Positions 1-6,171 of a DNA stretch of 10,223 nt are shown here, piece by piece. Made by a program: the position numbers and the translations under genes. This DNA is from an uncultured Bacilli bacterium (GTDB lineage Bacteria; Bacillota_I; Bacilli_A; RF39; UBA660). The notes below the pieces were generated by a model. It was not told the DNA's origin. It ran no database searches and worked only from the letters and a program-made list of their open reading frames with translations. The stretch's first letter is position 1; each line of letters begins with the position of its first letter. Location: NCBI GenBank assembly GCA_934096755.1, contig CAKOMU010000034.1:1-10223 (forward strand), in the 5' to 3' direction.

Positions 1-880
1 TTAAAACATCTTTTCCTTTAGTAGTCATAATTTCTTTGGCAAAAGAATCAACCCCTTCGCCAGCACCTTTAGGAATTTCATTACCTAATTCTATACTAAG
101 TTTGTGCATTTCACTTAGAAAAATATATCTGCTTATCACAGATGCACATGCAACACTTAAACATAAAGATTCGGCTTTAGGTGTAAATGTGATATTTTTA
201 ACTGGGTTTGGTACATCGCTTAAATACCCATAATAATTTTTGGGTGGAGTAAATTGATCAACAACAATTTTATCAAAAGCTAACTCTTTATTTACCATAT
301 TGGTTAATACTTTATTATGTAAAATAGCTTTGATTTTGTTCATATTTACTAGTTTATGGTCGATGTTATTATATGCTTCGTTTGTTAAAATAAAAGCTGA
401 AAAAGGTATTTTCTCCATGATTTTAGGAGCAACATTTAAAATAGCTTCATCAGTCATTTTTTTAGAGTCATCTACTTTTAATTCTTTTAACCATGAAACA
501 TCTTTAACAGAAACATAACTAGCTGCCACAACAATTGGTCCAAAATAATCACCAGTTCCTACTTCGTCAGAGCCAATAGTGTTGAATTTGTTAAAATTCA
601 TTTGTATTGTGTTGTCCTTTTTTTCTTTCTTATCTTTTCCGGTTTTAATATCGATATCACGGTTATTTAATCTTTTTTCTTGATCTATCCAAATATTAGC
701 ATCGATATCGGCGCAAATTCCTTGAAACATTGCTTTACCACTTTCATATAAGGTAATAATAGTATCGGCCTCTTGAGCTTGAAAAATAGCATAGGGTGGT
801 GTCTTATCTCTTTTCAAATTCTTGTAGTATTTAATCATATTATTTTTTACATTATCACTTACTTTAAAAACTATTGTCAT
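1..880 (-). CDS. rnhC: Ribonuclease HIII, 3' end cut by window edge
   Basis: RNase HIII cleaves the RNA strand of RNA:DNA hybrids (R-loops, Okazaki primers) in the cytoplasm. I translated it by hand: 293 codons are visible with no stop. Residues 1 to about 75 form the N-terminal substrate-binding (TBP-like) domain that separates HIII from HII. The catalytic domain starts at SDEVGTGDYFGP (104-115) with the acidic pair D105-E106, then VDDSKK (136-141), VVDQF (206-210, D208 a likely metal ligand), KAESL (235-239) and IPKGAG (269-274). The family is about 310 residues, so only around 20 C-terminal residues should lie beyond position 1. The ATG at 878-880 follows GAGG at about 8 nt. A TAA at positions 3-1 is out of frame, so the gene is cut, not finished. 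It is divergent from cvpA, as in B. subtilis. I did not place the fourth acidic residue. Family assignment is very secure. Confidence 0.95.
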   Translation of the reverse strand, partial: MTIVFKVSDNVKNNMIKYYKNLKRDKTPPYAIFQAQEADTIITLYESGKAMFQGICADIDANIWIDQEKRLNNRDIDIKTGKDKKEKKDNTIQMNFNKFNTIGSDEVGTGDYFGPIVVAASYVSVKDVSWLKELKVDDSKKMTDEAILNVAPKIMEKIPFSAFILTNEAYNNIDHKLVNMNKIKAILHNKVLTNMVNKELAFDKIVVDQFTPPKNYYGYLSDVPNPVKNITFTPKAESLCLSVACASVISRYIFLSEMHKLSIELGNEIPKGAGEGVDSFAKEIMTTKGKDVL

Positions 881-902
881 GTTATCATCCTCGCTTTTTT
901 TT

Positions 903-931
903 AGTTTACCATAAAATTTAGTCTTTTTAAA
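903..931 (-). promoter_or_regulatory. Candidate promoter for rnhC
   Basis: On the minus strand there is TTTAAA (926-931), a 17-nt spacer, then TGGTAAACT, an extended -10 element (TG at 910-911, hexamer TAAACT 903-908). Both hexamers match consensus at 4 of 6. It sits about 23 nt upstream of the rnhC ATG, leaving room for the GAGG ribosome site. The match is moderate, and AT-rich sequence gives such matches by chance. Confidence 0.35.
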
Positions 932-960
932 CAAGTTACATCTTTATTTTTAAAATGTTT

Positions 961-985
961 TATAATATAATTAAATAAAAGGAGA
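961..985 (+). promoter_or_regulatory. -10 box and ribosome binding site for cvpA
   Basis: Two overlapping perfect TATAAT hexamers occur at 961-966 and 966-971, followed by AAGGAGA (979-985) six nt before the cvpA ATG. Only the first -10 leaves a plausible leader (about 19 nt) that still includes the ribosome site. No good -35 is present: GTTACA (935-940) matches 4 of 6 but at a 20-nt spacing. Confidence 0.5.
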
Positions 986-991
986 ATTGAT

Positions 992-1687
992 ATGAATATC
1001 GTTAGTGTGGTTACAATACTTATAATTTTATTAGGCGGGGTTTTAGGTTTTAAAAAAGGAGTTATTAAAACAGGAGTTGAACTTGTCGGTTCCATTTGTG
1101 TTCTAATTATCGCTTATGCTTTAAAAGATGTTTTAGCAAATTTTTTAATGAAATTTATGCCATTTTTTAACTTTGCGGGGATCTTTAATGGAATCAGTAG
1201 TATTAATATTTTAATCTATGAAATGGTTTCTTTCTTGGTAATTTTTATTTTACTATACTGTGTTTTAAATATTTTATTATCTTTGTCTGGTGCTGTAGAA
1301 AAGCTTTTAAAGTTGACAGTAGTTTTGGCAATTCCGTCTAAAATTTTAGGCTTTATCTTGGGTTTGTTGGATGGCATTATTTTTGCTTATTTAGTAGCTT
1401 TCGTTCTTCTACATTTACCCCAAACAGAAAGTTATGTTTTAGAAAGCAAACCAGCCACAGTAGTATTAGAAAGGACGCCTTTTATTGGTGCAGTGGCTTT
1501 AAGAACGACTTTAGCTTTGGAAGAAATTAATGATACGATTAAAGATCTAAAAACAGATAGTGATAGAGAAAAAGCTAACTTTAATGTTCTACATATCTTA
1601 TTAAACTATAAAATTATTAGTGCTGAAGACGCGCAAGCATTAATAGATAGTGGTAAATTACAAATAGGTAAAGGAATAGAAATTTAA
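992..1687 (+). CDS. cvpA: CvpA family membrane protein
   Basis: This is a 231-residue integral membrane protein of the CvpA (colicin V production) family, called YshB in B. subtilis. Four hydrophobic segments are visible at about 3-19, 28-45, 73-98 and 117-141, followed by a soluble tail of about 90 residues. Family features are the N-terminal glycine-rich turn into GFKKG (19-23) and GFILGLLDG (120-128) at the start of the last segment. The start is fixed by AAGGAGA six nt upstream. The trxA gene follows after 9 nt, so the two are co-transcribed. In B. subtilis the homologue lies beside rnhC and in one cluster with trxA and uvrC, which supports the call. The molecular function of the family is poorly defined (envelope and biofilm phenotypes are reported in Gram-negatives). 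The family call is good, the function open. Confidence 0.85.
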   Translation: MNIVSVVTILIILLGGVLGFKKGVIKTGVELVGSICVLIIAYALKDVLANFLMKFMPFFNFAGIFNGISSINILIYEMVSFLVIFILLYCVLNILLSLSGAVEKLLKLTVVLAIPSKILGFILGLLDGIIFAYLVAFVLLHLPQTESYVLESKPATVVLERTPFIGAVALRTTLALEEINDTIKDLKTDSDREKANFNVLHILLNYKIISAEDAQALIDSGKLQIGKGIEI

Positions 1688-1696
1688 GGTGTTAAG

Positions 1697-1984
1697 ATGA
1701 TTAAATATTTAGAAAAAGAAGAAGATTTTAAATCAGCTATAACTAACAAGATTTTAGTTGATTTTTATGCTGATTGGTGTGGCCCATGTAAAAGAATGGG
1801 AGCTATATTAGAAGAAATTGAAGGAATAGAAATCTTGAAAGTAAACGTTGATTTATTTCCAAATATAGCTAAAAATTATGGCATTATGAGCATTCCAACT
1901 TTAATATTATTTGAAAATGGACAAGAAATAAACAAAATGATTGGTTTTCAATCATTAGATGCAATAACAGAAATGCTTAAATAA
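1697..1984 (+). CDS. trxA: Thioredoxin
   Basis: This 95-residue cytoplasmic thioredoxin reduces protein disulfides through its active-site dithiol. The canonical WCGPC is at residues 27-31 (C28 and C31 redox-active), preceded by the buried aspartate in LVDFYADW (D22), and the cis-proline is P67 in SIPTL. The length is slightly below the usual 104-108, with a short N-terminus and a compact middle helix. Every catalytic feature is intact. AAGGTG lies 5 nt before the ATG, and cvpA ends 9 nt upstream, so it is the second gene of that operon. The terminator hairpin begins at its stop codon. Position next to the uvrC region matches the trxA-uvrC order in B. subtilis. No thioredoxin reductase is in the window. 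Confidence 0.95.
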   Translation: MIKYLEKEEDFKSAITNKILVDFYADWCGPCKRMGAILEEIEGIEILKVNVDLFPNIAKNYGIMSIPTLILFENGQEINKMIGFQSLDAITEMLK

Positions 1985-2026
1985 AAAATGCAGGATTTAG
2001 TTGATTACACTAAGTCCTGCATTTTT
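1984..2026. terminator. Bidirectional hairpin terminator, trxA / yigZ
   Basis: The left arm 1984-2000 and right arm 2010-2026 form a 17-bp stem (core TGCAGGA / TCCTGCA, one G-U wobble) with a 9-nt loop at 2001-2009. The stem base is A5 on one side and T5 on the other, so a U-tract follows it in both directions. It begins at the trxA stop codon. On the minus strand it contains the last nine sense codons and the stop of yigZ, so yigZ transcripts ending here still carry their stop codon. Confidence 0.9.
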
Positions 2027-2344
2027 ATAAGCTCTCATCAATGGGCCAGCCCCTAATTTTATTCCACCAAAATAGCGAACAACAACAATTAAAGAATCAT
2101 TTATTTGATTCATATCTAAAATATTATAAAGAGGAGTACCAGCAGTACCACTTGGCTCTTTATCATCACTTTTACCCGCTGTATTAGCAAATCTATAAGC
2201 ATATACAATATGTTTAGCTTTTTTGTTGTTTTTTTTCATATAGGCTAAAATGTCTTTTACTTCATCAATTTTATCTAATTTATAAAAATAAGCAATAAAT
2301 TTTGATTTTTTTATTTCGATTGTATTTGTTTTTATTAATATCAT
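1997..2344 (-). CDS. yigZ: YigZ/IMPACT family protein, short form
   Basis: This 115-residue protein is of the IMPACT/YigZ (UPF0029) family. It carries the hallmark motifs KKSKFIAY (12-19), DDKEPSGTAG (60-69), RYFGGIKLGAG (90-100) and RAY (104-106). Bacterial YigZ proteins are usually about 200 residues, with this IMPACT domain plus a C-terminal ferredoxin-fold domain (DUF1949). Here the protein stops ten residues after RAY and the second domain is absent. The end is clean: the stop codon lies inside the shared terminator, so this looks like a stable short form and not a recent frameshift. The start is supported by GAGGG at 2350-2354. The eukaryotic IMPACT protein binds GCN1, but the bacterial role is unclear, so no function is claimed beyond the family. 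Confidence 0.88.
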   Translation of the reverse strand: MILIKTNTIEIKKSKFIAYFYKLDKIDEVKDILAYMKKNNKKAKHIVYAYRFANTAGKSDDKEPSGTAGTPLYNILDMNQINDSLIVVVRYFGGIKLGAGPLMRAYKNAGLSVIN

Positions 2345-2349
2345 ATAAT

Positions 2350-2367
2350 CCCTCGGTTACAATTATA
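2350..2367 (-). promoter_or_regulatory. -10 box and ribosome binding site for yigZ
   Basis: On the minus strand a perfect TATAAT (2362-2367) precedes GAGGG (2350-2354), with the ATG five nt further on. The implied leader is only about 11 nt. No convincing -35 is present at 16-18 nt upstream. It lies back to back with the uvrC promoter inside a 77-bp gap. Confidence 0.45.
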
Positions 2368-2391
2368 TCGTAAAAAAGTCGAAATTTGTAG

Positions 2392-2412
2392 TATAATAAT
2401 CAAATAGGAGGG
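2392..2412 (+). promoter_or_regulatory. -10 box and strong ribosome binding site for uvrC
   Basis: A perfect TATAAT is at 2392-2397. AGGAGGG (2406-2412), the strongest Shine-Dalgarno sequence in the window, lies 9 nt before the uvrC ATG. No clear -35 is seen, and TG at 2387-2388 is two bases too far upstream for a classic extended -10. Confidence 0.5.
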
Positions 2413-2421
2413 CAATACTGT

Positions 2422-4200
2422 ATGTTAAAAGAAAAACTAAAAACGATTCCTCATCTACCAGGATCTTACCAAATGCGTAATATTAATAATACTGTTATCT
2501 ATGTTGGTAAAGCCAAAGATTTATATAAACGTGTCAACAGTTATTTTCGCGGTAACGTCACAGGTAAAACTGCTAAAATGGTCAGTGAAGTAGTAGATTT
2601 TACATATATAACTACGCAAACAGAACAAGAAGCATTTATTTTAGAATTAAATTTAATTAAAGAATATGATCCAAAATATAATATTTTGTTAAAAGATGAT
2701 AAAAGTTATCCATACATTGAATATATTAAAAATCCTTATCCTCAACTTAAAGTTTCTCGTTATTTAAATATCAAAAAACGTGATAAAAAATTATTGTTTG
2801 GTCCTTATCCCAATGCCTATGCTGCCAGGAAAATAGTTAATTTGATTAATCGCTTATATCCTTTAAAGAAATGTAGTGGGATGCCTAAAAATGTTTGCTT
2901 GTATTATCATATCGGTGAATGTCTAGGCTTTTGTCAAAAAACAGTCAATCAAGAGGCTTTGCTTAATATGGAAAAAGAAATTTTAGCTTTTTTACGAGGA
3001 AATGATAAAATTCTTACAGATAAAATCTTGGAAAAAATCAATATATTTAGTGCTAATTTGAATTTTGAAGCAGCCTTAGAGTTAAAAAAAGAATTAGAAT
3101 ATATTAATGTCATTTTGGATAAACAAAAAGTTGAATTACATGACTACATCAATCGTGATATTTGTGCTTACTTTTTTAATGAAGGTTTAGTAAGTGTGCA
3201 AATTCTCTTTGTCCGTAATGGAAAAATAGTAGGTAGTAACAATGACAAATTTTATCTTATCAGTGATGTTTTAGATGAAGTCAATTCTTATATTTTAAAG
3301 TTTTACGAACGCCATGAAATACCAGCAGAAATTCTTTTAATGCCTGATTTAAACAGTGAAATAATTAGTAATATTTTAAATACTAGAGTGGTCATTCCTC
3401 AAAAAGGTAAAAAGAAAAAATTGTTGGATATGGCATATACTAATGCTCGCATTAATTTAGAACAAGAGTTAACCATGATTAATAATGATGAAAAACGTAC
3501 AGTGTTAGCTAACGAAGAATTACGTCATCTTTTAAATTTACCGGTATTAGATCGTATCGAAGCCTTTGATAATTCTAATCTATTTGGTACTTACGCAGTA
3601 TCAGGGATGGTAGTCTTCAAAAATGGGCGACCATCACGTAAAAGTTATCGTAAATTTAAAGTTACAGTAGACAAAAATGACGATTATAATACGATGAAAG
3701 AAATTATTTATCGTCGTTATTATCGATGTTTAGTAGACAAACTAGAATTACCAGATTTAATCATTGTAGATGGTGGTATAAGTCAAATTAATGCTTGTCA
3801 AAGTGTATTAACGGAATTGAATTTACCAATCAAAGTTTGTGGATTACGAAAAGATAATCATCATAGAACTAATGAATTAGTCGATGGTAATACCATGGAG
3901 GTAATAGAAATTCCACGTACCAGTGATGTTTTTCATTATTTAACCCGTATTCAAGATGAAGTCCATCGTTACACGATTACTTATCATAAAACTTTACGAG
4001 ATAAAGGTGCTATCAGCAGTATTTTAGATAATATTGATGGAATAGGTACAGTTAGAAAGAAAGAATTAATAAAAAAATATGGTAGTATAAAAAAAATAGC
4101 AGAAGCACCACTCACAGAATTAGCCACTATTTTGCCAGAAAATATTGCAATCACATTACAAAATTATTTAAAAGAAAGGAATCAAGATGCATCTCACTAA
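2422..4200 (+). CDS. uvrC: UvrABC system protein C (excinuclease subunit)
   Basis: UvrC makes both incisions in nucleotide excision repair after UvrA/UvrB find damage. Domains in order: GIY-YIG nuclease for the 3' cut (about 10-92; PGSY 13-16, VIYVGKA 25-31, catalytic R37 and E75); a four-cysteine cluster C151, C159, C167, C171, matching the cysteines reported to bind a [4Fe-4S] cluster in E. coli UvrC; the UVR motif for UvrB contact (about 197-231); the RNase H-like nuclease for the 5' cut (D383 in AFDNSN, D450 in IVDGG, H515 in EVHRYTI); and a C-terminal helix-hairpin-helix pair (about 537-587; IDGIG). The 592-residue length is normal and all key residues are present. It is first in an apparent operon with the two Rnf-like genes, overlapping the next by 14 nt. 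Confidence 0.97.
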   Translation: MLKEKLKTIPHLPGSYQMRNINNTVIYVGKAKDLYKRVNSYFRGNVTGKTAKMVSEVVDFTYITTQTEQEAFILELNLIKEYDPKYNILLKDDKSYPYIEYIKNPYPQLKVSRYLNIKKRDKKLLFGPYPNAYAARKIVNLINRLYPLKKCSGMPKNVCLYYHIGECLGFCQKTVNQEALLNMEKEILAFLRGNDKILTDKILEKINIFSANLNFEAALELKKELEYINVILDKQKVELHDYINRDICAYFFNEGLVSVQILFVRNGKIVGSNNDKFYLISDVLDEVNSYILKFYERHEIPAEILLMPDLNSEIISNILNTRVVIPQKGKKKKLLDMAYTNARINLEQELTMINNDEKRTVLANEELRHLLNLPVLDRIEAFDNSNLFGTYAVSGMVVFKNGRPSRKSYRKFKVTVDKNDDYNTMKEIIYRRYYRCLVDKLELPDLIIVDGGISQINACQSVLTELNLPIKVCGLRKDNHHRTNELVDGNTMEVIEIPRTSDVFHYLTRIQDEVHRYTITYHKTLRDKGAISSILDNIDGIGTVRKKELIKKYGSIKKIAEAPLTELATILPENIAITLQNYLKERNQDASH

Positions 4201-5281
4201 ATTAGAAAAAAATATTCATATCGTTCCTAATAAAAGTATTACGTATTATCTTAATCCGGATTATATTTATTTACCACTTCCTAAGTTATATGTGTCACAA
4301 AATGAAAGGGTATATAAAAACCAAATACTTGCCCCAGGCATTGTAGTTCCCATATCCGGAAAAGTAATAGGCATGCAAAAAAAGTGCAAAGTCAATAATC
4401 AAAATGTTGTAGTTATTGCTAATGATTATAAAGAGTTAACTAAAAATCATAATAAGAAAAAAATTGAAGTTACCATTGAAAATATTTTGAAAATAGTAGA
4501 ACCTGATTCTAACTTGTTTGGTAAATTTAAAAGTAGTAAAACTTATAATAATATTGTCATTTATGCCTTAAATGATAATCCATATGTCTATAATCAAATC
4601 TATTTATTAAAAGAACAAATTATGGAAGTATTAGAATGGTTTGATAAGCTACATCTAGTTTATAATTCCTCTAATAATTATTTAGTTGTAAAAAATAATG
4701 AAGTAAATATCATTGAAGAATGTTTGACTCATATTGGTAGTTTTCCTAATATTAATTTATCTTTGGTTAATGATGAATATCTTTTAGAAAAATCATATGT
4801 TTTAAATGAAAAACTAAAATTAAAAGGTGAAACTTTGTTTTTGTCAGTTGAGGAATTATTAAAATTAGCTTCTTTATTTCAAAATAATTTAAATACTACT
4901 AAACTGATCACTATTTCTGGGGATGCTTTAGAAGAGAGTAAAGTGATTAGACTTAAAATTGGTACCCCACTGTTAGATGCTTTGAATAAATATTTTACTA
5001 TTAATACTAACAATTATGATATAATCATTAATGGATTAATGACTGGATTTATATTAGATAAAATCGATGATTTTTTTATAGCCAAGGACACTGTTTCCAT
5101 CAATATAATGAAAAAAAATAACCACAGTCAACAAAAATGTATCAAGTGTGGTGCTTGTCTAACCATTTGTCCCAAACATTTAAATCCCCTAAATCTTACC
5201 AAGGGCAAATTGTGCTTGAACTGTCATTTATGTAGTTATATTTGTCCTTGCCATATTAATTTGCCAAAAAGGAGTGATTAG
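4187..5281 (+). CDS. Reduced RnfC-like [4Fe-4S] protein
   Basis: This 364-residue protein resembles RnfC, the peripheral Fe-S subunit of the Rnf ferredoxin:NAD+ complex. The N-terminal domain has LPLPKLY (29-35) and an RnfC-type lipoyl-like strand pattern (VYKNQILAPG 42-51, PISGKVIGM 55-63). ITISGDALEE (241-250) and LKIGTPLLDAL (256-266) match the RnfC SLBB region (compare VTGEAV and RIGTPI). The C-terminus has two ferredoxin motifs: C318, C321, C324, C328 and C343, C346, C349, C353. Missing are the glycine-rich GGAGFPT loop and the NGAECEPY segment of typical RnfC, which form the FMN/NADH site. Their place is taken by VEPDSNLFGKF (104-114) and YALNDNPYVY (126-135). It is also shorter than usual RnfC (about 440). 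The ATG overlaps the uvrC end by 14 nt, with AAAGGA just upstream. Family good, function unknown. Confidence 0.75.
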   Translation: MHLTKLEKNIHIVPNKSITYYLNPDYIYLPLPKLYVSQNERVYKNQILAPGIVVPISGKVIGMQKKCKVNNQNVVVIANDYKELTKNHNKKKIEVTIENILKIVEPDSNLFGKFKSSKTYNNIVIYALNDNPYVYNQIYLLKEQIMEVLEWFDKLHLVYNSSNNYLVVKNNEVNIIEECLTHIGSFPNINLSLVNDEYLLEKSYVLNEKLKLKGETLFLSVEELLKLASLFQNNLNTTKLITISGDALEESKVIRLKIGTPLLDALNKYFTINTNNYDIIINGLMTGFILDKIDDFFIAKDTVSINIMKKNNHSQQKCIKCGACLTICPKHLNPLNLTKGKLCLNCHLCSYICPCHINLPKRSD

Positions 5282-5284
5282 ATA

Positions 5285-6118
5285 ATGCCAGCCTATATAC
5301 ATAGTAAAAAAACTCTTTTTAAAGAAACAATACAATACATTTTTAGTCTTTTGCCGCTATACCTTTATGGCTTTTATAAAAATGGCCTTTTGTTATATAG
5401 TCATCATTTAGTTAGTTTTTGGCTAATTCCCAAAATTTTTTATTTATTATTTTTGTCTTTGATTTCTTACTTCCTTTTACACATTATATTCAAGAAAAAA
5501 ATACAAATTAATTTATTACTAAGTAATTTTATAATTTGTCTATTTGTACCGTATTCCTTTAATCTCATATTATATTTTCTTCTCATAAGTCTATTTAATT
5601 TTTTAAATATTTATTTTACCCCAAAAATAGATTTAACGAATCCTATTATATTCATCATTATCACTTCTTTATTTGTTAGTTTTTTAAATCCTCATGAAGC
5701 TTTAAATAATAGTTCATTTTCATCGCTAGATCTTTTAATGGGAAGAAATGTTGCTGGAATCGGGAATAGTAGTATTATTCTTAGTTTCTTAATCCTTTTA
5801 TATTTACACTCATTAAATATTTATAAAGCAAGTATTGCTGTTACTTCTAGCTGTGTGTATTTATTTTTAAGTCTTCTATTTCAATCTACCATTTTTTTAT
5901 TTAATGCTAATGTCTGGAGTAGTTTTATATTTCTATCTACATGGTCTAGCCAAACTCCATTAACCCAAAAATATCAAATTATCTATGGCATCATATGCGG
6001 TTCTTTAAGTTTTATCTGTACAAAATATATTAATTTCTATTATGGAACTTTTGTTGCTATTATTTTTTGTCAAATATTGTTCATTTTTATTTGCAAAGTG
6101 TCTAAAAAAATGTTATAA
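5285..6118 (+). CDS. RnfD/NqrB-like membrane protein
   Basis: This 277-residue, very hydrophobic protein has about eight to ten membrane segments (roughly 15-33, 42-69, 77-112, 117-135, 160-178, 183-205, 230-248, 253-272). It fits RnfD: AYIHSKKT (3-10, compare PHIHS), IDLTNPIIF (115-123, compare NIFNPAL), GRNVAGIGNSS (153-163, compare GNVPGSIGETS), and QTPLTQKYQIIYGI (223-236, compare TSPVTPKGRLIYGI). In RnfD and NqrB, FMN is attached to Thr in an SGAT motif just before this central loop. Here the equivalent stretch reads SSFSSL (143-148), with Ser146 where Thr is expected and Gly-Ala lost. It starts 3 nt after the RnfC-like gene, with AAGGAG at about 10 nt, so the two are translated together. 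Partners RnfA, B, E and G are not in the window. NqrB-like ancestry is equally possible. Confidence 0.75.
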   Translation: MPAYIHSKKTLFKETIQYIFSLLPLYLYGFYKNGLLLYSHHLVSFWLIPKIFYLLFLSLISYFLLHIIFKKKIQINLLLSNFIICLFVPYSFNLILYFLLISLFNFLNIYFTPKIDLTNPIIFIIITSLFVSFLNPHEALNNSSFSSLDLLMGRNVAGIGNSSIILSFLILLYLHSLNIYKASIAVTSSCVYLFLSLLFQSTIFLFNANVWSSFIFLSTWSSQTPLTQKYQIIYGIICGSLSFICTKYINFYYGTFVAIIFCQILFIFICKVSKKML

Positions 6119-6119
6119 T
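6091..6119 (+). promoter_or_regulatory. Strong promoter for dnaG-rpoD-trmK
   Basis: TTGCAA (6091-6096), a 17-nt spacer, then TATAAT (6114-6119) with TG at 6111-6112, an extended -10. It is the best promoter match in the window. It lies within the last codons of the rnfD-like gene, and the -10 covers that gene's TAA stop. The implied start near 6126 gives a leader of about 46 nt to dnaG, which has GAGGGG (6161-6166) as its ribosome site. No hairpin terminator is seen at 6119-6171, so readthrough from the uvrC unit is also likely. Confidence 0.75.
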
Positions 6120-6171
6120 ATCTACGTTTTTAAACAACTTGACTAGCACATAGAGTATTAGAGGGGATATA

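Noticed and set aside
36..518. Plus-strand open frames of 65 and 72 codons at 36-233 and 300-518
   Set aside because: Both lie antisense within the well-supported rnhC gene, lack a ribosome site and show no family features.
901..1095. Minus-strand open frame of 64 codons over the rnhC/cvpA gap
   Set aside because: It overlaps the cvpA start and promoter on the opposite strand, and its translation is low-complexity antisense of a membrane segment.
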